From NCBI GenBank assembly GCA_009778835.1, contig WRFK01000036.1, forward strand, positions 1 to 10,755: a stretch of DNA of 10,755 nucleotides, in the 5' to 3' direction. The translations under genes and the position numbers were made by a program. Shown one piece after another: positions 1 to 6,691 of the stretch. The stretch comes from Spirochaetaceae bacterium. GTDB taxonomy: Bacteria > Spirochaetota > Spirochaetia > CADAEX01. Positions within the stretch are counted from its first letter, which is position 1. Every line of letters starts with the position of its first letter. The notes below the pieces were generated by a model. That model was not told where the DNA came from. It did not search any database and saw only the letters and a list, made by a program, of their open reading frames with translations.

Positions 1-387
1 GCAATTGATAAAGAGATAAAAGAAGCTGCATTGAAAAATCCTGAAATAAAGCAATTCCTCTCTTCTCTTGGATCAGCCTCGACTTTTATTTGGCGGGATA
101 TTGAAAACAGCAAGAGCAAAAGTTATCACAGCTTTGGAATTGCAATAGATATCAATCCAAAAAAACTTGGGAATAAACAGGTTTATTGGAAGTGGACTTC
201 GATATATAATGAAAAATGGTACTCTGTCCCATATTCACAGCGCTGGATGGTCCATCCTGAAGTTGTAAAAATATTTGAAAAATATGGTTTTGTATGGGGC
301 GGCAAATGGCTGCCGTTTGACAACATGCACTTTGAGTACAGGCCGGAGATTCTTATTTTTTCCGGAAAAGAAGTTGCAGGCTTGTGA
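1..387 (+). CDS. M15-family zinc peptidase (VanY/CwlK-like), 3' part
   Basis: The reading frame is open from the first base, so the gene begins before the window; 128 residues are visible. A TTG at 31 is in frame but lies inside the domain and is not a likely start. The visible part has the M15/LAS zinc-site pattern: SYHSFGIAIDIN supplies His43 and Asp50 (fragment numbering), and GFVWGGKW followed by DNMHFEY supplies the third ligand, His110. Proteins of this family cut D-Ala-D-Ala or L-Ala-D-Glu bonds in peptidoglycan stem peptides, in the periplasm. Any signal peptide would be in the missing N-terminal part. The gene ends at TGA 385-387, about 110 bases before rmuC, which has its own promoter candidate. 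Family assignment is strong; the exact bond cut cannot be told. Confidence 0.85.
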   Translation, partial: AIDKEIKEAALKNPEIKQFLSSLGSASTFIWRDIENSKSKSYHSFGIAIDINPKKLGNKQVYWKWTSIYNEKWYSVPYSQRWMVHPEVVKIFEKYGFVWGGKWLPFDNMHFEYRPEILIFSGKEVAGL

Positions 388-427
388 TTATTTTATAAAA
401 TCAAAAATGCAATTCCCTAAGTTGAAG

Positions 428-456
428 TAGAAAAAAATATCAGATGTTTATATAAT
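428..456 (+). promoter_or_regulatory. Candidate promoter of rmuC
   Basis: A perfect -10 hexamer TATAAT (451-456) lies 17 bases after TAGAAA (428-433), which matches the -35 consensus at 4 of 6 positions. Transcription would start near 463, leaving a short leader before the rmuC start at 500. The -10 box overlaps the ATG at 455, which argues against using that ATG as the start codon. Confidence 0.5.
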
Positions 457-499
457 GATACGAAATATTTATATGTTTGAAAAATTATTGGGAGATTTT

Positions 500-1867
500 A
501 TGATAGATATATTTATTGTTGCTTTTTCGGTATTGATAGGAATAGTAATAGGAATTCTTGTTACATATCTGATTTTGAAAGGCAATATCCATCGCTCTTA
601 TGAAAAAGGAAAAACAGAAGCAGGAGTGGAAAAAGCTGCGTTAACAGAAAGAATAACAGGATTCGAGATCAGGTTTGTTGAGCAAAAACAGGAAATCAAT
701 CAAAAGAATGAAAAAATAGAAAATTTAACTGAGCGGATTACTTCAATGCAGGAAAAGCTTTCTGTATTGCAGACTATTCTTGAAAAGGAAAGAAGTCAGT
801 TTGGTGAAAAAATAGCTCTTTTAAATAATGCAAAAGAAGAACTTTCTGCTCATTTTCAAAAACTTTCAAGCGATATTTTTGAAAGCAGAAATAAAGTTTT
901 TTCCCAGCAAACAAACACTTCTCTTGAACAACTTCTGCGGCCATTCAGGGAGCAGATCGATAATTTTAAAAAGCAGATAGAATTTTCAAGGGATCAGGAT
1001 CTGGCTGAAAGAGCATCGCTAAAGACAGAAATACAACATCTTGCAAAACTTAATCAGCAGATAACAGAAGAAGCTGGAAATCTTACCAAAGCCCTTAAAG
1101 GAGAGGTGAAAACTCAAGGCTCATGGGGAGAAATGATCCTTGAAAAAGTGCTTGAGAAATCCGGTCTTGTAAGAGGACGGGAATTTGAAATACAGGAAAG
1201 CCTTAAATCTGTTGATGGAAAAAGGAGCCAGCCGGATGTTATAGTGCATCTTCCTGAAGGGCGAGATATTGTTATTGACTCCAAAGTCTCTCTTATTGCA
1301 TACGACAGGCTTGTATCTTCAGACTCAGAAGATGAAAAAAATCAGAGCGAGAAAGATCTTGTTGTGTCGATCCGTAATCATATAAAAATACTTTCAGAAA
1401 AAGATTATCATAAACTGCTGGGAATAAATTCCTTAGATTTTGTTTTTATGTTTATCCCTATTGAGGGGGCTTTCTCTGCTGCTGTACAGGCAGATAATAC
1501 AATTTTTACAACTGCTTTTGAAAAAAATATAATAATGGTTAGTCCTTCGACTTTGCTTGCTTCGCTAAGGACAATTGAAAATGTATGGAAGTATGAATAC
1601 CAAACCAGGAATGCCAGAGAAATTGCAAGAAGGGCAGGAATGCTTTACGATAAATTTATTGGCTTTGTTACTGATCTTGAAAACGTAGGCAAAGGAATCG
1701 ATAACGCAAGAAAAAGTTATGATTCTGCTTTTAATAAATTGTCAACAGGCAAAGGAAATCTTGTAAGGCTTTCTGAGAACCTAAGACAGCTCGGCGCTTC
1801 TACCACAAAAAAATTGCCAGACTCTTTTTCGCTTGATGATGAGCAGGACAGCGAAGAAAATTCTTAA
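500..1867 (+). CDS. rmuC: DNA recombination protein RmuC
   Basis: RmuC limits recombination at inverted repeats and related rearrangements, and is thought to be a nuclease of the PD-(D/E)XK type. The 455-residue product has one N-terminal membrane segment (about residues 3-26), a long coiled coil (about 45-170) and the conserved RmuC domain. Hallmarks are GSWGEMILEKVLEKSGL near residue 205, QPDVIVHLPEGRDIVIDSK with Asp246, Asp260 and Lys262 as the likely nuclease residues, and the IPIEGAFSAAVQAD block. Start 500 is preferred over the in-frame ATG at 455 because GGGAG lies six bases upstream of 500, the membrane segment then begins at the N-terminus, and 455 overlaps the -10 box. The acidic C-terminal tail (DDEQDSEENS) is variable in the family. 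Its coding sequence is repeated at 2287-2324, beyond an antitoxin gene. Confidence 0.93.
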   Translation: MIDIFIVAFSVLIGIVIGILVTYLILKGNIHRSYEKGKTEAGVEKAALTERITGFEIRFVEQKQEINQKNEKIENLTERITSMQEKLSVLQTILEKERSQFGEKIALLNNAKEELSAHFQKLSSDIFESRNKVFSQQTNTSLEQLLRPFREQIDNFKKQIEFSRDQDLAERASLKTEIQHLAKLNQQITEEAGNLTKALKGEVKTQGSWGEMILEKVLEKSGLVRGREFEIQESLKSVDGKRSQPDVIVHLPEGRDIVIDSKVSLIAYDRLVSSDSEDEKNQSEKDLVVSIRNHIKILSEKDYHKLLGINSLDFVFMFIPIEGAFSAAVQADNTIFTTAFEKNIIMVSPSTLLASLRTIENVWKYEYQTRNAREIARRAGMLYDKFIGFVTDLENVGKGIDNARKSYDSAFNKLSTGKGNLVRLSENLRQLGASTTKKLPDSFSLDDEQDSEENS

Positions 1868-1870
1868 CAG
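1833..1870 (+). repeat. Direct repeat copy 1: 3' end of rmuC
   Basis: This 38-bp stretch covers the last rmuC codons, the TAA stop and three bases beyond. It matches 2287-2324 at 34 of 38 positions (differences at the 17th, 27th, 30th and 35th bases). The two copies bracket the antitoxin gene. Confidence 0.85.
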
Positions 1871-1899
1871 TCTGTGGTCATGTTTTAGCTAAAATACAC

Positions 1900-1928
1900 T
1901 TGACGCATTGTGAACTATAAGATACACT
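1900..1928 (+). promoter_or_regulatory. Candidate promoter of the orphan antitoxin gene
   Basis: TTGACG (1900-1905) is followed after 17 bases by TACACT (1923-1928), 5/6 and 4/6 matches to the sigma-70 boxes. The start codon at 1945 is only about 10 bases from the predicted transcription start and has no clear Shine-Dalgarno sequence, so the message may be almost leaderless. A perfect 12-bp palindrome (TTTTAGCTAAAA, 1883-1894) lies just upstream and could be an operator for the encoded HTH protein; this is inference. Confidence 0.4.
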
Positions 1929-1944
1929 AATTAAAAATAACGAT

Positions 1945-2244
1945 ATGAAAATAACTAAATGGGATATGGCTGAACATATCGAAACAAAAGAAGATGTAAT
2001 AGCATACCTTGAGGCTGCGCTTGAAGAAAATAATACAGAGCTTTTATTATCTGTAATTAGTGATATAGCCCGCTCAAAAGGTATGACTCAAATTGCGCGT
2101 GATTTAGGTGTAACTCGCGAAGGTTTATATAAATCATTATCTCCGGCAGGTAACCCATCATTTGAAACTATTATGAAATTGTTAAATATTCTTGGTTTTC
2201 GTCTTAAAGTAGAGCAGAAATTACATATGGCATCATCAACATAG
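1945..2244 (+). CDS. Orphan HI1420-family addiction-module antitoxin (HTH)
   Basis: The 99-residue product matches the 'putative addiction module antidote' family: start MKITKWDMAEH, then an acidic helix EDVIAYLEAALEE, then a Cro/XRE-like helix-turn-helix spanning GMTQIARDLGVTREGLYKSL, then NPSFETIMKLLNILGFRLKVE. Family members usually lie directly downstream of, or overlap, a RelE/HigB-like (Gp49-type) toxin gene, bind the toxin and repress the operon. No toxin is present here: only 77 bases separate it from rmuC, and none of the downstream sequence encodes one. It is therefore an orphan antitoxin with its own candidate promoter. It may protect against a cognate toxin elsewhere or act only as a regulator. 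It sits inside the segment flanked by the duplicated rmuC end. Confidence 0.88.
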   Translation: MKITKWDMAEHIETKEDVIAYLEAALEENNTELLLSVISDIARSKGMTQIARDLGVTREGLYKSLSPAGNPSFETIMKLLNILGFRLKVEQKLHMASST

Positions 2245-2286
2245 CGGCGCATAACTAGTTATTTTGCAGGAGAGGATATGAAGTTA

Positions 2287-2324
2287 TTGATGATGAGCAG
2301 GATAGCGAAGAAGATACTTAGCAG
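2287..2324 (+). repeat. Direct repeat copy 2: displaced rmuC 3' end
   Basis: A non-functional second copy of the rmuC tail. Read in the rmuC frame it gives DDEQDSEEDT and a TAG stop, against DDEQDSEENS and TAA in the gene. It has no upstream coding sequence of its own, so it is a relic. The four differences suggest that the copies come from different alleles or have had time to diverge. Confidence 0.85.
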
Positions 2325-2340
2325 AAAAATAATTATTTTT
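2325..2340. terminator. AT-only palindrome, possible weak bidirectional terminator
   Basis: A perfect 16-bp palindrome (AAAAATAATTATTTTT) lies between the orphan antitoxin (plus strand) and the XRE repressor (minus strand) and overlaps the repressor stop codon. It contains no G or C, so a hairpin would be weak. Its position between convergent genes is the main argument. Confidence 0.25.
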
Positions 2341-2686
2341 TGATTTTCTTTTTTTGTATCTTTAATAATTCTCTGGATTGCAGCAATAAATAATCTTGCA
2401 ACATACAATCTAATTCATTGAAAATTTCCAGCAGTTGTTCTTTTTTTATATCGGGGGGTGGTGCCGAAAACATATCTCCATTTCCTGTTAAAATCCAATC
2501 TTTGTTGATTTTATATTCAGAAACAATCAATTGAATTGTGCGATTATTGATTTTTCTTTTTCCTGATTCAATCTCTGCCAAGAGACTCTGACTAACATAT
2601 ATTCGTTTGCCAAAGTTTCCTTGAGATAATTTTAATGCCTTTCGAAGCGTTTTTATTCTGTCCTTGATTGATGTATTGTTCTTCAT
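2333..2686 (-). CDS. Phage-type XRE family transcriptional repressor
   Basis: The 117-residue product has an N-terminal XRE/Cro-CI helix-turn-helix (about residues 7-65; LSQGNFGKRIYVSQSLLAEI then ESGKR). This is followed by INKDWILTGNGDMF, the 'xxxWLLTGEGxMF' signature typical of prophage and mobile-element repressors, and a charged, helical C-terminus that may serve dimerisation. The ATG at 2686 is chosen over an upstream in-frame start at 2749: the extra 21 residues look unlike the family, and AGGAAA lies about 11 bases before the ATG. It faces the small gene at 2841. The direct repeats in the intergenic promoter are its likely binding sites. No phage structural or integrase genes are in the window, so it is either a relic immunity region or a domesticated regulator. 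Confidence 0.85.
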   Translation of the reverse strand: MKNNTSIKDRIKTLRKALKLSQGNFGKRIYVSQSLLAEIESGKRKINNRTIQLIVSEYKINKDWILTGNGDMFSAPPPDIKKEQLLEIFNELDCMLQDYLLLQSRELLKIQKKKIKK

Positions 2687-2714
2687 ACAAAGATATTTCC
2701 TATGATATTTACAA

Positions 2715-2743
2715 AAAATAACATAAAAATTGGCGCTTAACAA
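2715..2743 (-). promoter_or_regulatory. Weak candidate promoter of the XRE repressor gene
   Basis: On the minus strand TTGTTA (complement of 2738-2743) is followed after 17 bases by TATTTT (complement of 2715-2720), about 29 bases before the start codon. Both boxes are 4/6 matches, so this is a guess based mainly on position. Confidence 0.3.
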
Positions 2744-2773
2744 TACCATTTTGTGATGATTAGCAAAATTACA

Positions 2774-2801
2774 TTGACATATATTACTAAATGATGATAA
2801 T
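2774..2801 (+). promoter_or_regulatory. Strong promoter for the small gene at 2841
   Basis: A perfect TTGACA (2774-2779) is separated by 16 bases from GATAAT (2796-2801), a 5/6 match to TATAAT. It points at the 57-residue ORF, whose ATG is 40 bases further on. One 14-bp direct repeat fills the spacer and the other covers the start-point region, so a protein bound there would block RNA polymerase. Confidence 0.7.
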
Positions 2802-2818
2802 ATCTATTACTAAATGAT
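2782..2818. promoter_or_regulatory. Pair of 14-bp direct repeats, probable repressor operators
   Basis: TATTACTAAATGAT occurs identically at 2782-2795 and 2805-2818, a period of 23 bases (about two helical turns). The first lies between the -35 and -10 boxes of the promoter, the second just after the -10 box. This is the expected layout for sites of the divergently encoded XRE repressor. The repeat is not a clear palindrome, so the assignment rests on position and exact repetition. Confidence 0.6.
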
Positions 2819-2840
2819 ATATATAGAATAAAGGTGAGTA

Positions 2841-3014
2841 ATGAAAAAGGAAGATGCATTTTGTAAAGTATTGAATTTGCTGGATAATGATGAAAAGGAA
2901 AAATTGTTGTCTTCTGCAAAGGGGTTGTTGAAAGCGCAAAATGTGATTCGAATCAATTCAGCAAAGCCAAAATCATCAAATAAACAAAAATCAAATGCGG
3001 GAATAAAAGACTAG
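2841..3014 (+). CDS. Small hypothetical protein divergent to the XRE repressor
   Basis: A 57-codon gene, ATG to TAG. AAGGTGAG lies just before the ATG at a workable spacing, and a strong promoter is in place. The N-terminal two thirds are charged and likely helical (EDAFCKVLNLLDNDEKEKLL, then AKGLLKAQ); the C-terminus is basic and rich in Lys, Ser and Asn (SAKPKSSNKQKSNAGIKD) and probably disordered. I do not recognise a family. Its place opposite a phage-type repressor, under an apparently repressed promoter, suggests an early gene of a mobile element or an antirepressor-like partner, but this is inference from layout only. Confidence 0.6.
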   Translation: MKKEDAFCKVLNLLDNDEKEKLLSSAKGLLKAQNVIRINSAKPKSSNKQKSNAGIKD

Positions 3015-3075
3015 AGAAGTAAAACAATTAAATCTATTCAATAATTTTTAGATCGTATAAAAAAAGGAGGAAGTC

Positions 3076-3412
3076 ATGAAAAAATTGGCTTTACTAGTAG
3101 GAATTCTGGTAATAATGCTGGGATTTATGGCTCCTGTGGCAGTATCTGCACAGGTTTTTACAGATGGTAATATTTTGGTTCAATCACAAGTGTAAGAAAC
3201 CATTATAGTAACGGTAACAGGATGGAATCCAAATAATAACAAAGAAATAACGCGCTACTATTCTTTCACCGGGCCCGCTCGTGGAACATCTGGTGAAAGG
3301 TTTAGGAATGAAACACAACGAAGAGCCAGGGATTTATTTCTGACAGAGGATCCTGGTTTTAAAATAATAAAAACATCTTGGAAATCAGAATCTGGAATCT
3401 ATCGTTTTTTAA
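3076..3412 (+). pseudogene. Secreted protein gene with early in-frame stop
   Basis: A strong ribosome-binding site (AAAGGAGGAA) precedes the ATG at 3076. The start encodes a clear signal peptide (MKKLALLVGILVIMLGFM, then APVAVSAQ with a cleavage site after the second Ala of AVSA). After 39 codons a TAA (3193-3195) stops translation. The same frame then stays open (ETIIVTVTGWNPNNN, RYYSFTGPARGT, TQRRARDLFLTEDPGFKIIK, TSWKSESGIYRF) and reads like ordinary protein, so a nonsense mutation is the simplest explanation. No further stop occurs before the next gene. Removing one T from the T6 tract at 3405-3410 would create a stop at about 3412, so the original end may also have been lost by slippage; this end is an estimate. 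Family not recognised. A short secreted 39-codon peptide remains possible. Confidence 0.5.
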
Positions 3413-3501
3413 ATCTAGCGTTAACTGCTTCTATGGTCCTCTGTTCGATAATAGAACCGCCATGTCGTCATATTAATAGTTGCAAGAATAAGGAGATTGA
3501 T

Positions 3502-5856
3502 ATGAAAAAGATTTCGGTATTAACATTTGTTTTCCTTATTGGGATACAGACAATTTTTTTTCAAGCTTGTTCTTCAACCGGAATGCCAAGGGGGGAATCA
3601 TTCTCAACCGATGGACTGGATATAACTGCACGTGGAGCAATTGGAGGTTTGGAAACGGCTACTGGTCCTATGTTTACGGGAGATGGAGGTAAAAATATAA
3701 GGCTTGCTATCCATGCTCCCGAGGTTCATGGAGATGTGCCATTACATCTTCCTATATACATACAGGGATTATTGAATAGTAATTTTAATAAGTACTCTGC
3801 AATCAATCTTATTGATCGTCAAAATTTGAATAGAATAATAGCTGAACAGAATCTAGCTGCCAGTGGCAAGTTTTCTGAAAAAGATTTTATCCAAATTGGA
3901 AATTTAGCCAATGCTCAGTTTTACCTTTTTGGAACAATTCAAAAGCTTTCAGGAAGCCGATATTCTTTGCAGCTTTCTGTAACAGAATCAAGCACTGGGG
4001 TACGCAAGGCAACTTTTCTAAAAGAAGGAACCCTGGCACAGTTTGAAGGAAGAGCAACGTTATTAAACGAAGCAACCACAGAACTGCTTGAAAAACTTGG
4101 AGTTAAGCTAACAGATGCAGGAAGACAATCACTTTTAGCAGGAAATATCTCAACAGTACAGGCGCAGACAGGGCTTGCAAGAGGTATTACAGCTCAAGCC
4201 GGTGGGTCGGAGGTAGAGGCTCTTTTTAATTTTGCCCAAGCCATTACATTTGATCCTACGCAGATTGAAGCTCTATCACGGCTCAATACACTTTCTACAA
4301 CCATAAGTGGTGGAACAATCAGCCAAAGAATAGTAAACGATATACAGGCACGGGATCGATGGATCGAAGCGTTTAAAGAAACGACTCGCTTTTTCAATGA
4401 TCACCCACCCTTTGAAATAATCTTTGACCCTAATCTGATACAAATAGGAGAAACTGATTATAAAAAGCGTACTGCGACTTTGGGTATGCGGATATCGCTT
4501 GAGTCTTCTAAAGCAGGTTTTGACGCGCTTAACGCATTATTGGAAGGACTTGAAAAAACAGGAAGACGCAATGCATGGGGTTTTTCCGGCTGGCCATTGA
4601 TGGATATTTCACCGAGAACATCAGGGACTGTAGTGTTCGGAGGTAAAGGTCCGTTTAGTTATAAAGTAGATGTAGCGCTTATAAATGAAAATAATAAAAC
4701 TATTAGTAAAAGCAGTATTACTTTAATTACAAGACAAATTAAATTTGCTTCTGGAGCAAAAGTTATAACACCACTAAGTTGTGTGGATGACACAGTCAAA
4801 TTTGCTAATGTCAAAGCCGAAGATTTAACACCTACACTTACTATTGTAATTCTTGCAGTAAATGGGATTTCGTCACGTGATCTTAGTGCTTCTGGCTATA
4901 TGAGGATAGAACCAGGGGATTTGAAAAAAATAGAAAAAGAACGGCAGGAAATAAAGACTTTTACAGGACATCGAGATTCGGTAACTTCTGTAGCTTTTAG
5001 CCCGGATGGTAAGCAAATTATCTCCGGGTCCAATGACAGAACAATCAAATTATGGGACACTGGCACAGGTCATGAAATCAGAACCTTTTCAGGGCATATG
5101 GGTGTTGTTTCTTCTGTAGCCTTCAGTCCTGATGGTAAGCAAATACTTTCAGGAGCCATGGATAGCGCAACAAAACTCTGGGATATTTCCACAGGTCGTG
5201 AAATCAGAACTTTTTCATCATCAGGTTATCATGCTACGTCTGTAGTATTCAGTCCTGATGGTAAGCAGATACTTTCAGGATTTGGAAATAGAATAATCCA
5301 GCTCTGGGATATTTCCACAGGTCGTGAAATCAGAACCTTTTCAGGGCATATGGGTGTTGTTTCTTCTGTAGTTTTCAGTCCTGATGGTAAGCAGATACTT
5401 TCAGGGACTACTGACGGAACAATTAAATTATGGAACGTTTCCGCAGGTCATGAAATCAGAACTTTATCAGGGCATAAATTTGGTGTAACTTCTGTAGCCT
5501 TCAGTCCTGATGGTAAGCAAATAATTTCAGGCTCCAATGACAGAACAATTAGACTATGGGATGTAGCAACAGGCCGTGAAATTAGAACCTTTTTGGGACA
5601 TGTAGACAATGTTACTTCTGTAGCCTTCGGTCCTGATGGTAAACAAATAATTTCAGGAGCAAGAGATAGCACAACCAAGCTTTGGGATGCTAATACAGGT
5701 CGTGAAATCAGAACCTTTTCAGGGCATATAGACGTTGTTACTTCTATAGCATTCAGTCCTGATGGTAAGCAAATAATTTCAGGCTCCAATGACAGAACAA
5801 TTAAACTATGGGATGTAGCAACAGGAAAGATAATCAGGACAATTGGGACAGAGTAA
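3502..5856 (+). CDS. Lipoprotein with CsgG-like domain and seven-bladed WD40 propeller
   Basis: The 784-residue product begins with a lipoprotein signal (MKKISVLTFVFLIGIQTI, lipobox FQAC, lipid on Cys23). Residues about 45-220 resemble the CsgG/LpoB-type periplasmic domain: RLAIHAPEVHG, then IQGLLNSNFNKYSAINLIDR, QNLNRIIAEQNLAASGKF, and IGNLANAQFYLFGTI. A middle region (about 225-480) is not recognised. Residues 483-776 are seven 42-residue WD40 repeats (GH..VTSVAFSPDGKQIISGS.D.TIKLWD), enough for one complete propeller, with a partial eighth start (KIIRTIGTE) that may close the ring. The start at 3502 follows AAGGAG; the in-frame ATG at 3433 would bury the signal peptide behind 23 residues. 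It is likely anchored to a membrane facing the periplasm or surface, with the propeller as a binding platform. The partner is unknown. Confidence 0.88.
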   Translation: MKKISVLTFVFLIGIQTIFFQACSSTGMPRGESFSTDGLDITARGAIGGLETATGPMFTGDGGKNIRLAIHAPEVHGDVPLHLPIYIQGLLNSNFNKYSAINLIDRQNLNRIIAEQNLAASGKFSEKDFIQIGNLANAQFYLFGTIQKLSGSRYSLQLSVTESSTGVRKATFLKEGTLAQFEGRATLLNEATTELLEKLGVKLTDAGRQSLLAGNISTVQAQTGLARGITAQAGGSEVEALFNFAQAITFDPTQIEALSRLNTLSTTISGGTISQRIVNDIQARDRWIEAFKETTRFFNDHPPFEIIFDPNLIQIGETDYKKRTATLGMRISLESSKAGFDALNALLEGLEKTGRRNAWGFSGWPLMDISPRTSGTVVFGGKGPFSYKVDVALINENNKTISKSSITLITRQIKFASGAKVITPLSCVDDTVKFANVKAEDLTPTLTIVILAVNGISSRDLSASGYMRIEPGDLKKIEKERQEIKTFTGHRDSVTSVAFSPDGKQIISGSNDRTIKLWDTGTGHEIRTFSGHMGVVSSVAFSPDGKQILSGAMDSATKLWDISTGREIRTFSSSGYHATSVVFSPDGKQILSGFGNRIIQLWDISTGREIRTFSGHMGVVSSVVFSPDGKQILSGTTDGTIKLWNVSAGHEIRTLSGHKFGVTSVAFSPDGKQIISGSNDRTIRLWDVATGREIRTFLGHVDNVTSVAFGPDGKQIISGARDSTTKLWDANTGREIRTFSGHIDVVTSIAFSPDGKQIISGSNDRTIKLWDVATGKIIRTIGTE
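4948..5829 (+). repeat. Seven tandem 126-bp WD40-encoding repeats
   Basis: Units start at 4948, 5074, 5200, 5326, 5452, 5578 and 5704, a strict 126-bp period (42 codons). Similarity is high at the DNA level: the first 80 bases of units 2 and 4 differ at three positions, and 5500-5573 and 5752-5825 differ at one of 74. Such long near-identity points to recent duplication or gene conversion between units, and means that unit number could change by recombination. Confidence 0.93.
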
Positions 5857-5872
5857 TAATTGGAGTAATTAT

Positions 5873-5998
5873 ATGAAATACGAAGAAAGAATTTTAGCTT
5901 ATATTGATTTATTAGCAAATTATAAAGCTGCATTACGACTCGATCCAAATAGTACACTGTATAGAGAAAACCTGAATCGAGTACGCAGTCTCAAGTAA
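5873..5998 (+). CDS. 41-residue ORF with a TPR-like segment
   Basis: ATG to TAA, with TTGGAG seven bases before the ATG, starting 16 bases after the WD40 gene and ending 10 bases before the TIR gene. The C-terminal half (YKAALRLDPNSTLYRENLNR) looks like the end of a tetratricopeptide unit (A..LDP....A..NL.R). One TPR is too short to fold alone, so this may be a remnant of a longer TPR protein or of a former C-terminal extension of the lipoprotein, retained as a translated spacer. The spacing and ribosome-binding site fit an operon. The TPR resemblance is suggestive only. Confidence 0.45.
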   Translation: MKYEERILAYIDLLANYKAALRLDPNSTLYRENLNRVRSLK

Positions 5999-6008
5999 AA
6001 GGGGTAAG

Positions 6009-6677
6009 ATGAAAGTTTTTATTAGTTATAGTAAAGAACAACTAGATATTGCAAGAAAAACAAAAACATTTCTTGATGAAGCAAGATTATATTCTTTTCT
6101 TGCTAGTGATGATTTAAGAGTAGCATCGAATTGGAAGGACAGGATTATCAATGAATTAAACGACTGTGAAATAATAATTCCTATTTTATCTAAGAAATTC
6201 AAATTATCAGACTGGTGCTCTCAGGAATTAGGCATATTTTATTTTCAAAACAAGAAAATAATACCAATTAGTGTAGATAAAACGATTTCTTATGGTTTTA
6301 TTAAAAATATTCAAGCAAAAACTATTCAGCTAAAATATTTAGATGACCTTCCTTTAGAATTACTTATATCTGAAGGTTTAATGGAATGTGATTCTATCGG
6401 CGATGCTTTTATCTGCTTATTAATGAGAAAAGAGATAAATTATAGAATTGCTGAAAGAATCTTTAGAGCAATGCTTCCTTATTATGAGAGATTTAAAAAG
6501 GAAGATATAAATTCTATCATATTAGCTTCTATTGAAAATGGACAAATATGGAAAGCTGCTGAATGCGTTGATAAACATATACCGAAATTATTAAAAGAAA
6601 GGAACGATGACATTGATCCTGTTTTAAAGAAAAAACTCCAATATCAAATCACACATGGTAAGTGGTATCCAAAATAA
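6009..6677 (+). CDS. TIR-domain protein, putative NAD+-consuming enzyme
   Basis: The 222-residue product starts with a TIR domain (about residues 1-125). MKVFISYSKEQ is the first strand and box 1. SFLASDDLRVASNWKDRI corresponds to the BB-loop region. EIIIPILSKKF precedes SDWCSQELG, where Glu73 occupies the position of the catalytic glutamate of TIR NADases such as SARM1; Trp69 and Cys70 are also typical. KKIIPISVD is the next strand. The rest (about 130-222) is helical, ends in QYQITHGKWYPK, and is not recognised. There is no signal peptide, so it acts in the cytoplasm. GGGGTAAG lies just before the ATG. Bacterial TIR proteins often serve in antiphage defence by destroying NAD+ or making cyclic ADP-ribose signals; whether this one does is inference. 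It sits in a run of genes with an envelope lipoprotein, not beside a standard Thoeris or CBASS partner. Confidence 0.85.
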   Translation: MKVFISYSKEQLDIARKTKTFLDEARLYSFLASDDLRVASNWKDRIINELNDCEIIIPILSKKFKLSDWCSQELGIFYFQNKKIIPISVDKTISYGFIKNIQAKTIQLKYLDDLPLELLISEGLMECDSIGDAFICLLMRKEINYRIAERIFRAMLPYYERFKKEDINSIILASIENGQIWKAAECVDKHIPKLLKERNDDIDPVLKKKLQYQITHGKWYPK

Positions 6678-6691
6678 AAAAGGAAAGATAA

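Noticed and set aside
2737..2919. 60-residue minus-strand ORF upstream of the XRE gene
   Set aside because: It covers the control region and the antisense of the small gene at 2841; it has no ribosome-binding site and no protein-like composition.
4948..5829. Tandem 126-bp repeats as a CRISPR-like or satellite array
   Set aside because: The period is a whole number of codons and every unit encodes a WD40 blade in one open frame; there are no unique spacers between constant repeats.
5448..5957. 169-residue minus-strand ORF across the WD40 repeats
   Set aside because: It is the antisense shadow of the repetitive WD40 coding sequence; the repetition in its translation only mirrors the plus-strand repeats.
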